Notes: generated by a model not told the origin, from the letters alone. A stretch of 64,000 nucleotides of DNA from Burkholderia territorii (GCF_902833055.1 NZ_CADFEJ010000001.1:310001-374000); one strand, 5' to 3'. Shown: positions 15,215 to 23,971, counted from the stretch's first letter. Made by a program: numbers and translations.

Positions 15215-17986
15215 TCAGAACCACTGCTTGTAGCGACGCACATAGATCGTCTTGACGATCTGCGCGAGCAGGATGTAGCCGGCCATCGTTGCGGCGAGCC
15301 ACAGCCAGTAAGTGCCGGGCAGGTGCGTGAAGCCGAGCGAATCGGCGAACGGCGAGAACGGCAGCCAGCAGCCGATCGCGATCGCGATGAAGGTCGACAG
15401 CAGCACCGGCAGCGCGGCCGTGCTCTGCAGGAACGGAATCTTCTGCGTGCGCAGCAGGTGCACGACGAGCGTCTGCGACACGAGGCTCTCGATGAACCAG
15501 CCCGAGTTCATCACGATCTGGCCGCCCGAGCCGCCGTGCAGGTGATACATCGCACCCGCGCCGAACACGGTCCACATCAGCACGTAGGTCGTGATGTCGA
15601 ACACCGACGACGTCGGCCCGACCCACAGCATGAAGCGGCCGATGTTGCCGGCTTCCCACTTGCGCGGCTTCTTCAGGAACTCCGGATCCATCTTGTCCCA
15701 CGGCAGCAGCATCTGCGACGTGTCGTAGATCAGGTTCAGCACGAGCAGCTGGGTCGCGAGCATCGGCTCCCACGGCAGGAACGCGCTGGCGACGAGCACC
15801 GAGAACACGTTGCCGAAGTTCGAGCTGGCCGTCATGTTCAGGTACTTGAGGATGTTGCCGAACGTCTCGCGGCCCTTGATCACGCCTTCCTCGAGCACCA
15901 TCAGGCTCTTTTCGAGCAGGATGATGTCGGCGGTTTCCTTCGCGATGTCGGCGCCGCTGTCGACCGAGATGCCGACGTCGGCGTCGCGCAGCGCGGGTGC
16001 GTCGTTGATGCCGTCGCCGAGGAAGCCGACCGTGTGCCCGTTCGCCTGCAGCGCCTTCACGATGCGCGCCTTCTGGAGCGGCGTGAGTTTCGCGAACACC
16101 GTCGTGCGTTCGACGACCTTCGCGAGTGTCGCGTCGTCGAGCGTTTCGATTTCGGCGCCGAGCATCGGCCGGCCCGGTTCGAGGCCGACCTGGCGGCACA
16201 CCTTCATCGTGACGGTCGGATTGTCGCCCGTCAGCACCTTCACCGATACGCCGTTCTCGCGCAGCGCCGCGAGTGCCGGCGCGGCCGATTCCTTCGGCGG
16301 ATCGAGGAAGGTCAGGAAGCCGCGCACGACGAGGTCGCGCTCGTCGGCGGTGCGGTATTGCTCGCGTTCGTCGCCGCGCGGGATCGCGCGCGTGGCGAGC
16401 ACCAGCACGCGGAAGCCGTCCTCGTTGTAAGCGTTCGCCTGTTCGAGCAGCCGCTTGCGCGCGACGAAGTCGAGCGCATGCACGCCGTGTTCGTCCTGCA
16501 CGTGAGTCGATACCGCCAGCATTTCCTCGACCGCGCCCTTGCAGATCAGCAAATGCGCGCCGTGCTTGTCCTCGACGACCACCGACAGGCGGCGGCGCAC
16601 GAAGTCGAACGGCAGCTCGTCGATCTTCCTGTAGCCCTGCGGTTTCGCGCGCTCGCCGATCTCGTCGGCGCGCGCGACCACCGCGATATCGATCAGGTTC
16701 TTCTGGCCGCTCTGGTGGAAGCTGTTCAGCCAGCCGAGCCGCAGGATGTCCTCGTTTTTGTGGCCGGACAAGTCGAGATGATGTTCGAGGATGATCTTGT
16801 CCTGCGTGAGCGTGCCGGTCTTGTCGGTGCACAGCACGTCCATCGCGCCGAAGTTCTGCACGGAATTCAGCCGCTTCACGACGACCTTGCGGCGTGCCAT
16901 CGCGATCGCGCCGCGAGCGAGGTTCGCACTGACGATCATCGGCAGCATCTCGGGCGTGAGACCGACGGCGACCGCGAGCGCGAACGTAAGGGCGCTCAGC
17001 CAGTCGCCCTTGGTCAGGCCGTTGATCATGAACACGATCGGCACCATCACGAACATGAACCGGATCAGCAGCCAGCTCACGCTCGCGACGCCGCGGTCGA
17101 AGCTCGTCTCGATGCGCTTGTGGCTCACCACGTTACGCGCGAGCGATCCGAAATAGGTGTCCTCGCCGGTCGCGACGACCACCGCCGTCGCGGTGCCGCT
17201 GACCACGTTGGTGCCCATGAAGCACACGTTCTCGAGATCGAGCAGCGACGTCGACGCGTCGTTCGCCGCGCCGGGCGTGCCCGCGACGCCCGCGTGCGCC
17301 GACTTGCCGGCGACCGCGCCGAGCGTGTCGTACTTCTCGACCGGCAGCGCTTCGCCGGTCAGCACGGCCTGGCTGATGAACAGGTCGCGCGATGCGAGCA
17401 GACGCACGTCGGCGGGAATCATGTCACCGGCGGACAGGTGAACGATGTCGCCGACGACCACTTCGCGCATCGGCACCTCGCGCCGCGCAGGCTCCGACGT
17501 GTCGGTCACCGCGCGCTGCACGGTCGCCGTCGTGCGAACCATCGCCTTGAGCTTTTCGGCCGCGCGTAGCGACCGGAATTCCTGCACGAAGCGCAGCAGC
17601 GCGCTGATCGTGACCATCGCCAGCAGGATCGTCATGCCGACGTAGTCGCGATCGTCGGGGGCCGCGAAATAGACGTCGGTGAAGAAGCTGATCGCGGCCA
17701 GCACCAGCAATACGTAGACGAACGGATTGTGGAATGCATGCAGCAGCTGGCGCATCCAGTGCGGCGGCTTGTCGTGCGCGATTTCGTTCGGGCCGTGGTG
17801 CTGCAGGCGGTCGGCGGCCTGCGCGTAGGTGAGGCCGCGCATGCTGGTGTGCAGCGACTTGAAGGTTTCTTCGAGCGGGCGGGCCGCTTCCTGTGCGGCG
17901 CGCATGATGCGCGGTTTGTTCTGCTGACCGGGGCCGGCGTTGACGAAGCCGCGCTGTTTCTTTTGCGGGTTGTTTCGTTGAGTCAT
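15215..17986 (-). CDS. mgtA: Magnesium-translocating P-type ATPase
   Basis: A 923-residue P3B ATPase importing Mg2+ at the inner membrane. The phosphorylation motif CTDKTGTLTQ has D388; the actuator TGEALPVEK, the PEMLP segment of helix 4, the hinge GDGINDAPAL and the C-terminal six-helix bundle are all present. The length is normal for MgtA/MgtB. ATG at 17986 is used because AAGGAG lies 8 bases before it; an ATG six codons upstream lacks a ribosome site. The transcript appears to start near 18539, giving a leader of about 550 nt with two small reading frames and hairpins, so expression is probably controlled after initiation by Mg2+. No MgtC neighbour is present. Confidence 0.96.
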   Translation of the reverse strand: MTQRNNPQKKQRGFVNAGPGQQNKPRIMRAAQEAARPLEETFKSLHTSMRGLTYAQAADRLQHHGPNEIAHDKPPHWMRQLLHAFHNPFVYVLLVLAAISFFTDVYFAAPDDRDYVGMTILLAMVTISALLRFVQEFRSLRAAEKLKAMVRTTATVQRAVTDTSEPARREVPMREVVVGDIVHLSAGDMIPADVRLLASRDLFISQAVLTGEALPVEKYDTLGAVAGKSAHAGVAGTPGAANDASTSLLDLENVCFMGTNVVSGTATAVVVATGEDTYFGSLARNVVSHKRIETSFDRGVASVSWLLIRFMFVMVPIVFMINGLTKGDWLSALTFALAVAVGLTPEMLPMIVSANLARGAIAMARRKVVVKRLNSVQNFGAMDVLCTDKTGTLTQDKIILEHHLDLSGHKNEDILRLGWLNSFHQSGQKNLIDIAVVARADEIGERAKPQGYRKIDELPFDFVRRRLSVVVEDKHGAHLLICKGAVEEMLAVSTHVQDEHGVHALDFVARKRLLEQANAYNEDGFRVLVLATRAIPRGDEREQYRTADERDLVVRGFLTFLDPPKESAAPALAALRENGVSVKVLTGDNPTVTMKVCRQVGLEPGRPMLGAEIETLDDATLAKVVERTTVFAKLTPLQKARIVKALQANGHTVGFLGDGINDAPALRDADVGISVDSGADIAKETADIILLEKSLMVLEEGVIKGRETFGNILKYLNMTASSNFGNVFSVLVASAFLPWEPMLATQLLVLNLIYDTSQMLLPWDKMDPEFLKKPRKWEAGNIGRFMLWVGPTSSVFDITTYVLMWTVFGAGAMYHLHGGSGGQIVMNSGWFIESLVSQTLVVHLLRTQKIPFLQSTAALPVLLSTFIAIAIGCWLPFSPFADSLGFTHLPGTYWLWLAATMAGYILLAQIVKTIYVRRYKQWF

Positions 17987-18033
17987 GAATCGCTCCTTGC
18001 GCACGAGGCGGCGGGCGGGGAGCGAGCGTGACG

Positions 18034-18192
18034 TTATCGATGCACGAACGCGCCCCGCCGCGTCGCGTCAGGCGCGATCGGCTGTGGATCGGTGAAGGGA
18101 GGAACGCTCGCCGGCGCGCGGAGCGCGGCCGGATGGACGATGCGCAGCGTCGCACCGGCGAGCGGTAATCGACTACTGTCGTCTGAGTTCAT
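18034..18192 (-). CDS. Proline-rich 52-residue upstream reading frame in the mgtA leader
   Basis: ATG at 18192 is preceded by a very good ribosome site (ACAGGAG, five bases away) and opens a 52-codon frame that stops 47 bp before mgtA. The peptide begins MNSDDSSRLP, holds nine prolines including one PP and a PQP, and has no membrane segment. Codons AGT, AGT and TTA near its start are rare in this GC-rich genome. In Salmonella, translation of the proline-rich mgtL and mgtP leaders controls mgtA and mgtCB, and acidic/proline N-termini destabilise ribosomes at low Mg2+. The analogy is inference; sequence similarity to MgtL is not evident. It could also be an ordinary small protein. Confidence 0.55.
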   Translation of the reverse strand: MNSDDSSRLPLAGATLRIVHPAALRAPASVPPFTDPQPIAPDATRRGAFVHR

Positions 18193-18367
18193 CTGCACTC
18201 CTGTCGGTTGCGGGTAGATGGCGCGAGCGATCGACAGCCGCGCACGCACATGGGCGCGCGGCCGGACGGCACGCGAACGGAACACGCACGCAGCGTGTGC
18301 TGCGCGCGGCGCGAACGTATGCGCGCGGCAACGCACGGTTGCGCAGCGCGGACATTCGGCGATATCG

Positions 18368-18436
18368 AAAAAATCGGCGGGGGATTCCGGCCGGTCAGGC
18401 CGGAAGGGCGCCGCATCCTGCTTCCCGGGATGCGGC
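18368..18436 (-). promoter_or_regulatory. Tandem hairpins with a T-run in the mgtA leader (possible attenuator)
   Basis: Reading the minus strand, a stem GCCGCATCC/GGATGCGGC (18436-18410, nine pairs) is followed at once by TTCCGGCC/GGCCGGAA (18405-18385) and then, 11 bases later, by six T residues (18373-18368). The second stem can be lengthened by GGCG pairing with CGCC next to the T-run, using bases at the foot of the first stem, so the two may compete. This is the geometry of a conditional terminator, though the gap before the T-run makes it imperfect. Confidence 0.45.
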
Positions 18437-18462
18437 AGAAGACGAGGCTCTGCGCGGTTTCC

Positions 18463-18528
18463 TCAGGCAGCAGTCAAGTTGGTCGACGACCAACTACAAC
18501 TCGCATCGGTGTTCACAGAACACTCCAT
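18463..18528 (-). CDS. 21-residue reading frame at the 5' end of the mgtA transcript
   Basis: ATG at 18528 lies only about 11 nt after the predicted transcript start and opens a 21-codon frame beginning MECSVNTDAS and containing two Cys and one Trp, ending in TGA at 18463. No Shine-Dalgarno sequence is visible, so it would be translated in a near-leaderless manner. A perfect 8-bp inverted repeat with a 3-base centre (AGTTGGTC/GACCAACT, 18477-18495) lies inside the frame, and a translating ribosome would melt it. Whether it is translated is unproven. Confidence 0.35.
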   Translation of the reverse strand: MECSVNTDASCSWSSTNLTAA

Positions 18529-18545
18529 GTAATCAGACGGGGGCG

Positions 18546-18575
18546 ATGGTAATGGGTCGTCGTGCGAAGCGTCAA
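18546..18575 (-). promoter_or_regulatory. Predicted sigma70 promoter of mgtA
   Basis: On the minus strand TTGACG (18575-18570) and TACCAT (18551-18546) are separated by 18 bases. It is the best promoter match upstream of mgtA, lies just after the terminator of the protease gene, and predicts a transcript start near 18539 with a leader of about 550 nt. Confidence 0.6.
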
Positions 18576-18642
18576 CCCTTTTACGGCCTTTTTTCAGGCA
18601 GTTCAGTGCAATATGTCATCGCGACGACGCCGGCTCGCAGAT

Positions 18643-18680
18643 AAAAAAACGCGCGCACGCCAGGCAGGCGTGCGCGCGGT
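18643..18680 (-). terminator. Intrinsic terminator of the S8 protease gene
   Basis: On the minus strand a perfect 12-bp stem CGCGCGCACGCC/GGCGTGCGCGCG with a five-base loop is followed directly by seven T residues. It lies 22 bp past the protease stop codon. Confidence 0.9.
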
Positions 18681-18701
18681 TGCGTCGAGGCGACGTGCCG
18701 G

Positions 18702-20366
18702 TTACTGCGTGGCGGCCGTGACGGCGGCACCTGCGTCGGCGATACCGGAACCTGCCGGCATCGCGGTGCACGACGTGCTGGCCGGCAGCATCGCCGCACG
18801 CGCGCCGCCTTGCAGCTTCTGCTGGATCTGCGCCGGCGTGAGGTTGCCGTTCACCGACAGCATCAATCCGACGATACCCGTCACCTGCGGTGTCGCGAGG
18901 CTCGTGCCGCTTGCGGTGCCGTAGGTGTCCGTGCCCGGCGTCGTCGCGCCGCTGTTGGCCGTCGACAGGATGTTGACGCCCGGAGCGCTCAGCGCGACGT
19001 CGGAGCCGAAGTTGCTGAACGATGCGCGGCGCCCGGTCGCATCCGTCGCGCCGACGCTGATCACGCCGCGGCAGTTCGCCGGCTGGTCGAGGCCGGTCGA
19101 CAGGCCGTCGTTGCCCGCGGCGACGACGACCGTCACGCCTTTCGCGTTCACGTCGTCGATCGCCTGCTGGAACGTCGCGCTGCATGCGCCCACGCCGCCC
19201 AGGCTCAGGTTGATGACCTTCGCGGGATTCGGGTTCGTCGGCACGCCGGCGACCGGAATGCCGGCTGCCCAGCGCATCGCGTCGGCGATGTCGCTCGTCG
19301 TGCCGCCGCACTTGCCGAGCACGCGCACCGGCAGGATGCGGCCGAGCCACGACACGCCGGCGACGCCGATGCCGTTGTTGGCCGCAGCGCCGATCACGCC
19401 CATCACGCGCGTGCCGTGCCAGCTGCTGCTGCCCGGTTCGCTCGCGCAGTGATAGTACGGGCCGCTGGCGTCGTCCAGTTCCTGCTGCGTGACCCAGTCG
19501 CCCGGATCCGTCGCATCGGTGCCGCGCGTCTGGCCGTTGTTGCTGGTGTGGGCGTTCGAGATGAAGTTGTAGCCGGGCAGCAGGTTGCCGACGAGGTCGG
19601 GATGCGGCCGGTAGCCCGTATCGAGCACCGCGGTGACGACGGTCGGCGAACCTTTGGTCCGCGTCCATGCGGGCGGCGCATTGATGCCGACGCTCGCGTC
19701 GGACAGATACCACTGCTGGCTGTATGCGGGATCGCTCGGCGTGTCGCGGATCTGCATCGGGTGATCCGGTTCCGCGTAGTCGACGTCGCCGTCGGCTGCG
19801 AATGCCTGCGCGAGTGCCGCCGCGTCGCCGGACGCGATGCGCTGGCCGATCGACAGCACGGCCGCACCGTCCGACAGGGTTCGCTCGACCTGCACGTTCA
19901 GCGGTGCCTGCGACGTCGTCGCGGCTGCATACGTGCGTGCGGCGCCGGTCGCGGTCGGCGCCGTCCAGCGCGTCATCGAGCGCTGGATCACCGCGTCGAG
20001 CCGCGTGCCGGTGTCGAGGGCCGCCATCGCGCGCGTGGCCGTCAATGTCTTGAGCTTGACGATCAGGTGATCGACCGGCGGCTCGGCCGGCGCGGTCGTC
20101 TGGGCGGCCATCTGCACGGCGGCCTGCTGCGTCGCGCATGCATTGCTGCCGCTGGTGGTGGGCGGAGTCGTCGGGGCAGGGGCCGGCGCCGGGGCGGGCG
20201 AAGGCGAAGGGGCCGGCGCGGCATTGGAAGACGACGGATTGCTGCCGTCGCCGCCACCGCCACCGCAGCCTGCAAGCGGAAGCAGGGCGGCGGCAGACAG
20301 CATGCCGGCAAGCATGCGCGCATGAGCGGAGCGGGCCAGCGCGAAATTGAAACGTTTGGCTCTCAT
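18702..20366 (-). CDS. Subtilisin-like (S8) serine protease, lipoprotein
   Basis: A 554-residue secreted protease. The signal sequence ends in a lipobox LAGC followed by a glycine run, and then a low-complexity Ala/Pro/Ser linker (about residues 35-70). A propeptide of about 150 residues precedes the catalytic domain, whose triad is D249 (AVLDTGYRPHPDL), H317 (SSWHGTRVMG) and S489 (GTSLATPQVTG); the oxyanion Asn lies in AAGNDGLS. This is close in design to the MprA-type extracellular proteases of Burkholderia, but here it appears tethered by lipid. Start MRAKRF is chosen as it opens the signal peptide; upstream in-frame codons are arginine-rich. A strong terminator follows the gene. Confidence 0.92.
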   Translation of the reverse strand: MRAKRFNFALARSAHARMLAGMLSAAALLPLAGCGGGGGDGSNPSSSNAAPAPSPSPAPAPAPAPTTPPTTSGSNACATQQAAVQMAAQTTAPAEPPVDHLIVKLKTLTATRAMAALDTGTRLDAVIQRSMTRWTAPTATGAARTYAAATTSQAPLNVQVERTLSDGAAVLSIGQRIASGDAAALAQAFAADGDVDYAEPDHPMQIRDTPSDPAYSQQWYLSDASVGINAPPAWTRTKGSPTVVTAVLDTGYRPHPDLVGNLLPGYNFISNAHTSNNGQTRGTDATDPGDWVTQQELDDASGPYYHCASEPGSSSWHGTRVMGVIGAAANNGIGVAGVSWLGRILPVRVLGKCGGTTSDIADAMRWAAGIPVAGVPTNPNPAKVINLSLGGVGACSATFQQAIDDVNAKGVTVVVAAGNDGLSTGLDQPANCRGVISVGATDATGRRASFSNFGSDVALSAPGVNILSTANSGATTPGTDTYGTASGTSLATPQVTGIVGLMLSVNGNLTPAQIQQKLQGGARAAMLPASTSCTAMPAGSGIADAGAAVTAATQ

Positions 20367-20790
20367 GGTGAGACTCGATCCTCGTAGATAACCGTCGTGC
20401 TGGCGGTCGTGCCTGGCCGGAGGAACACCGGCCCTTGTCGTTTTTTGTCTGACGAGCGCGGCAGGGTTGCTGCGACGCGTCATGCACTGGGTAACGGCTG
20501 TTGCGGACGCTTCTTGAGCGTGTTTAGCGAGAAAAAATCGGGGAGCCGCAAACGATTACGTTGTTGCAATGCGGCGCGATGGCGGGTGTGGAGCGAGCGA
20601 TATCGCGTGCGGGACGCGTCGGAGCGCGCCCGGCCGGGCGCGACGCGTGTCGCACGCATGTTTGCGCGCCACGGAAAACGGCTGTGCCCGCCCGGCCGAG
20701 ATCGACGGTGGCTTGCGCTTTCCCTGATGCGACGCGAATTTTGTCGGGCGTACGATCGCGATTCGATCAACGATTCATCAGGAGAAAAGC
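20367..20790. other. 424-bp divergent intergenic stretch
   Basis: Lies between the leftward protease gene and the rightward GltI-like gene, so it must carry both promoters. Open frames in it lack ribosome sites and family features. The last bases hold a good ribosome site (AGGAG) for the GltI-like gene. I see no other structure. Confidence 0.5.
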
Positions 20791-21687
20791 ATGGATCGCC
20801 GCTTCCGTTGGCTGGCCGTCGCGCTGACCTGCGCGCTGGCGGGCACCGCGCACGCGCAGGCGCTCACCGGCACGCTGAAGAAGATCAAGGACACGGGCAT
20901 CGTGTCGCTGGGTATCCGCGAATCGTCGGTGCCGTTCTCCTATTCGGACAACCAGCAGAAGAACATCGGTTATTCGCGCGACATCGCGGCGCGCATCATC
21001 GACGCGCTCAAGGTCGAGCTGAAGGCGCCGAACCTGACGGTGAAGGAAATTCCAATCACGTCGCAGAACCGGATTCCGCTGCTGCAGAACGGCACCATCG
21101 ACTTCGAGTGCGGATCGACGACCAACACGCTGGAGCGGCAGAAGCAGGCCGCGTTCTCGAACAGCATCTTTCTCTATGGAATTCGCTTCAGCACGCGCAA
21201 GGATTCGGGCGTGAAGGACTTTGCGGATCTCGCCGGCAAGACGGTGGCGACGACGGCCGGCACGTCGGACGAGCGCCTGCTGCGCAAGATGAACGAGGAG
21301 AAGGGGATGAACATGACGATCATCAGCGCGAAGGACCACGCGGAAGCGTTCATGAACGTCACGACGGGGCGCGCTGTGGCATTCGTGATGGACGAGCCGC
21401 TGCTGTACGGCGAGATCGCGAAGGACCGCAATCCGGCTGCGTATACGGTGACGGGCACGCCGCTCGTCCACGAGAACTACGCATGCATGATGCGCAAGGA
21501 CGATCCGGCGTTCAAGCACGTGGTCGACGGCGTGATCGCGAAGATGCAGACGTCGGGCGCTGCCGAGAAGCTCTACGACCAGTGGTTCATGCAGCCGATT
21601 CCGCCGAAGGGCGTGAGCCTCAACTATCCGCTGTCGCCGGAAATGAAGCAGCTGTTCAGGAATCCGACGGATCAGGCGCAGTACTGA
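20791..21687 (+). CDS. gltI: Glutamate/aspartate-type ABC transporter binding protein (orphan)
   Basis: A 298-residue periplasmic binding protein of the SBP_bac_3 family. The signal peptide ends in AHA before QALTGTLKKI. Family features include TGIVSLGIRESSVPFSYSDN, NIGYSRDIAARI, and FECGSTTNTLERQKQAAFS, all characteristic of GltI, which binds L-glutamate and L-aspartate. ATG at 20791 is preceded by AGGAG at the right spacing. Normally gltI is followed by gltJKL; here a terminator follows, so it must work with membrane and ATPase subunits encoded elsewhere. Ligand assignment is by resemblance. Confidence 0.88.
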   Translation: MDRRFRWLAVALTCALAGTAHAQALTGTLKKIKDTGIVSLGIRESSVPFSYSDNQQKNIGYSRDIAARIIDALKVELKAPNLTVKEIPITSQNRIPLLQNGTIDFECGSTTNTLERQKQAAFSNSIFLYGIRFSTRKDSGVKDFADLAGKTVATTAGTSDERLLRKMNEEKGMNMTIISAKDHAEAFMNVTTGRAVAFVMDEPLLYGEIAKDRNPAAYTVTGTPLVHENYACMMRKDDPAFKHVVDGVIAKMQTSGAAEKLYDQWFMQPIPPKGVSLNYPLSPEMKQLFRNPTDQAQY

Positions 21688-21723
21688 TCACGGCACCGTG
21701 GTCGTATCGCGTCGACAATGAAA

Positions 21724-21749
21724 AACCGCCGGCACATGCCGGCGGTTTT
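21724..21749 (+). terminator. Intrinsic terminator after the GltI-like gene
   Basis: An 11-bp perfect stem AACCGCCGGCA/TGCCGGCGGTT with a two-base loop ends in a short T-run (TTTT). It lies 36 bp past the stop and, because A residues precede it on the plus strand, may also serve the convergent gene at 21788. Confidence 0.85.
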
Positions 21750-21787
21750 GCTTTGCGGCCCGGTCGCTCGCGCGCCGGAATCGCGTG

Positions 21788-22327
21788 TCAGGCCTTGATT
21801 TCTGGGCCGCGCGCGGCCGGCCGGGCCGGCACCGACGGTGCCGGCGCCACCGCCCGCGTCGACGGCTGGGCCGGCACGAGCACGACGACCGGTTCGGGCA
21901 TCGCCCACAGCGGCATCGTGAATGCGACCGGCTGCGGCATCGGCATCGCGAACGCGTTGGCGAGCGCGACGTGCTGCAGCGCCATCATCTGCTGCTGCAG
22001 CGCGACCATCTGCGCCTGGGCGGCCTGCATCCGGTACTGCGCGGCCTGCAGCTGCCGCAGCGCGGCTGCGGGCGGGGTGCCGTCCGACGACGACGTCTGC
22101 ATCTCGAAGCTCGCACCGCCTTGCGGGCTGTGCCAGCTCCACGTGCTGACCTTCATCGGGCCGAGGGCCGTCTGGACGACACGCGTTTCGGCTTTGACGG
22201 GCACGGCGTGACCGTTGACGTTGACGAACATCGGTTGTGCGGCCGGGGCCGCGTCGGCCTGCCCGGCCATCGCGAGCACGGGCATCAACGCCAGCGCGCC
22301 CGCCGCCATGGATGAACGGAATCGCAT
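21788..22327 (-). CDS. Exported protein with a Gln/Ala/Met coiled coil, function unknown
   Basis: A 179-residue protein with a signal peptide ending in ADA before APAAQPMFVN. Residues ~27-80 form a small beta-rich head (VNVNGHAVPVKAETRVVQT, GPMKVSTWSWHSPQGGASFE). Residues ~85-125 are a strongly helical Gln/Ala/Met segment (AQAQMVALQQQMMALQHVAL), and the C-terminus is proline-rich. I recognise no family; it looks like a periplasmic or envelope protein that oligomerises through the coiled coil. Single gene, convergent with the GltI-like gene. Confidence 0.72.
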   Translation of the reverse strand: MRFRSSMAAGALALMPVLAMAGQADAAPAAQPMFVNVNGHAVPVKAETRVVQTALGPMKVSTWSWHSPQGGASFEMQTSSSDGTPPAAALRQLQAAQYRMQAAQAQMVALQQQMMALQHVALANAFAMPMPQPVAFTMPLWAMPEPVVVLVPAQPSTRAVAPAPSVPARPAARGPEIKA

Positions 22328-22677
22328 ATTCGTATCTCCAACAAACGAAGACTGATCGAATCGACAATGGATGAAGCATGTGGCTCACGGATGGAGCCAC
22401 ACGCGACTATGCGGGCGCTGGCTTAAAGCAGGATTAAAACGGCGACGGGCGCTGCGGCAGCGCGACTGCGGCGGGATGTCGAAACCGGCCGGCGGGCGGC
22501 GGCGCTTGTCTCGGCGCGTTTCGGAAGGCCAGGCGACAGCCATTCAACCTCGTCCGCGCCAGGGAATTCCTGTGAGAGGGCGCAACAAGAGGCACAATAC
22601 GGCTTCGCTGCGCACCGCTGTTCGTCATTCGAACACGCTGGCGCGTGCTGCCGCCGTCCGAATCCTTCCCGGTTGTC
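22328..22677. other. 350-bp divergent intergenic stretch
   Basis: Between the leftward exported-protein gene and the rightward MFS gene; must hold both promoters. No convincing reading frame, hairpin or repeat was seen. Confidence 0.5.
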
Positions 22678-23925
22678 ATGAACGCCTCGCTCACACCCGC
22701 GCGCGAATCGAACTCGCCGCGCTTCCTGTTGTTCCTGATCTGCCTGTTCGCGTCCGCCGGCCAACTCGCGATCGACATCTACGTGCCCGCGCTGCCCGAC
22801 ATGGCGCGCTCGTTCGCCACCACGCCGCAGGCGATCCAGTCGAGCGTGTCCGGCTACATGGCCGCCTATGCGCTCGGCCAGCTGATCTTCGGTCCGGTCG
22901 CCGATGCGTACGGGCGCAAGCGCGTGCTCGCGTTCGGGCTCGTCATCTATACGATCGGCTGCCTGCTGTCGCTCGGCGCGCCGAACCTGGAGACGTTCGT
23001 GCTCGCGCGCTGCCTGCAGGGCTTCGGGATCGCGACCACGAACCTGCTTGCGAAGGCGATCATCACCGACTCGTTCTCGGGCCAGGCGCTGATGCATGCG
23101 TTCACGTACATGTCGATCGCGTGGGGGCTCGCACCGATCATCGCGCCGGTGATCGGCGCGCACCTGCAGGAATGGTTCGGCTGGCGCGCGTGCCTCGTGT
23201 TCCTGCTGGTGTATTCGCTGGTGATGTGGGCGCTGCTGTGGCGTTATCGCGAGACCTTGCCGAAGCCGGTCCACCTCGAGCCGCGCACGCTGATGGCAAA
23301 TGCGGGCAAGGTGCTCGCGAGCCCGGTGTTCCAGAGCTGCTTCCTCGCGCAGGGGCTTTGCTACAGCATCCTGCTGGTGTTCAACATCGTCGGGCCGTTC
23401 ATGGTGCAGACCACGCTGCACAAGCCGCCGACCTACTTCGGCTATCTCGCGCTCGGGATCGGACTGATGTATTTCCTGGGCGGGCTGTCGAACCGGATCC
23501 ACGGGCGCGGGCTGCCGAGTGCCGAGCAGCGGCTGCGCATCGGCGCGCGCGTGATGGCGGGCGCGGCGATTGCAATGCTGGTGCTGGCGCTGACCGTCGG
23601 CCTGCGCGTGTGGACGCTCGCGACGCCGGTGCTCGTGATGGGCTTTTGCGCGGGCGCGATGTATCCGACGCTGATGGCCAAGGGCAATTCGCTGTTTCCG
23701 CATATCGCGGGGCTGACGAGCGCGATCCTCGGGTGCGCGCTGCTGCTGGTTTCGTCAGCGATGATGGGCCTCGCCGGCTTCGTGTCGGTGCAGGTGCTGA
23801 CGCCGCTCGCGGTGTTCTTCGTCGCGCTGTCGTTCATCGTCGTGTGGATGGTGACCAAGCTGCTGCGCTACCTGACGCAGCAGCAGGCCGCGCGCGTTGC
23901 TTGCGGGAGCGGGGAGGCCGCGTAA
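22678..23925 (+). CDS. MFS drug-resistance transporter, Bcr/CflA family
   Basis: A 415-residue DHA1-type proton antiporter with 12 predicted membrane segments. Helix 1 reads LIDIYVPALPDMARSF-like (QLAIDIYVPALPDMARS), the loop 2-3 has GPVADAYGRKRVL, and helix 5 has the efflux motif APIIAPVIGAHLQEWFGWRA. These features place it with Bcr (bicyclomycin resistance) and CflA. ATG at 22678 opens a short polar N-terminus; an ATG 11 codons upstream has no better ribosome site. No regulator is adjacent. Substrate unknown. Confidence 0.92.
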   Translation: MNASLTPARESNSPRFLLFLICLFASAGQLAIDIYVPALPDMARSFATTPQAIQSSVSGYMAAYALGQLIFGPVADAYGRKRVLAFGLVIYTIGCLLSLGAPNLETFVLARCLQGFGIATTNLLAKAIITDSFSGQALMHAFTYMSIAWGLAPIIAPVIGAHLQEWFGWRACLVFLLVYSLVMWALLWRYRETLPKPVHLEPRTLMANAGKVLASPVFQSCFLAQGLCYSILLVFNIVGPFMVQTTLHKPPTYFGYLALGIGLMYFLGGLSNRIHGRGLPSAEQRLRIGARVMAGAAIAMLVLALTVGLRVWTLATPVLVMGFCAGAMYPTLMAKGNSLFPHIAGLTSAILGCALLLVSSAMMGLAGFVSVQVLTPLAVFFVALSFIVVWMVTKLLRYLTQQQAARVACGSGEAA

Positions 23926-23971
23926 GCGTGTCGGCCGCGTGAGTGCCCGCCGCAACGGCACGCCGGCCAAT

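Noticed and set aside
15158..17569. Open frame of about 800 codons antisense to mgtA
   Set aside because: Shadow frame; the opposite strand holds an intact P-type ATPase with all motifs.
18193..18545. M-box (ykoK) riboswitch in the mgtA leader
   Set aside because: I could not find the conserved M-box core by eye; a covariance-model search is needed to exclude it fully.
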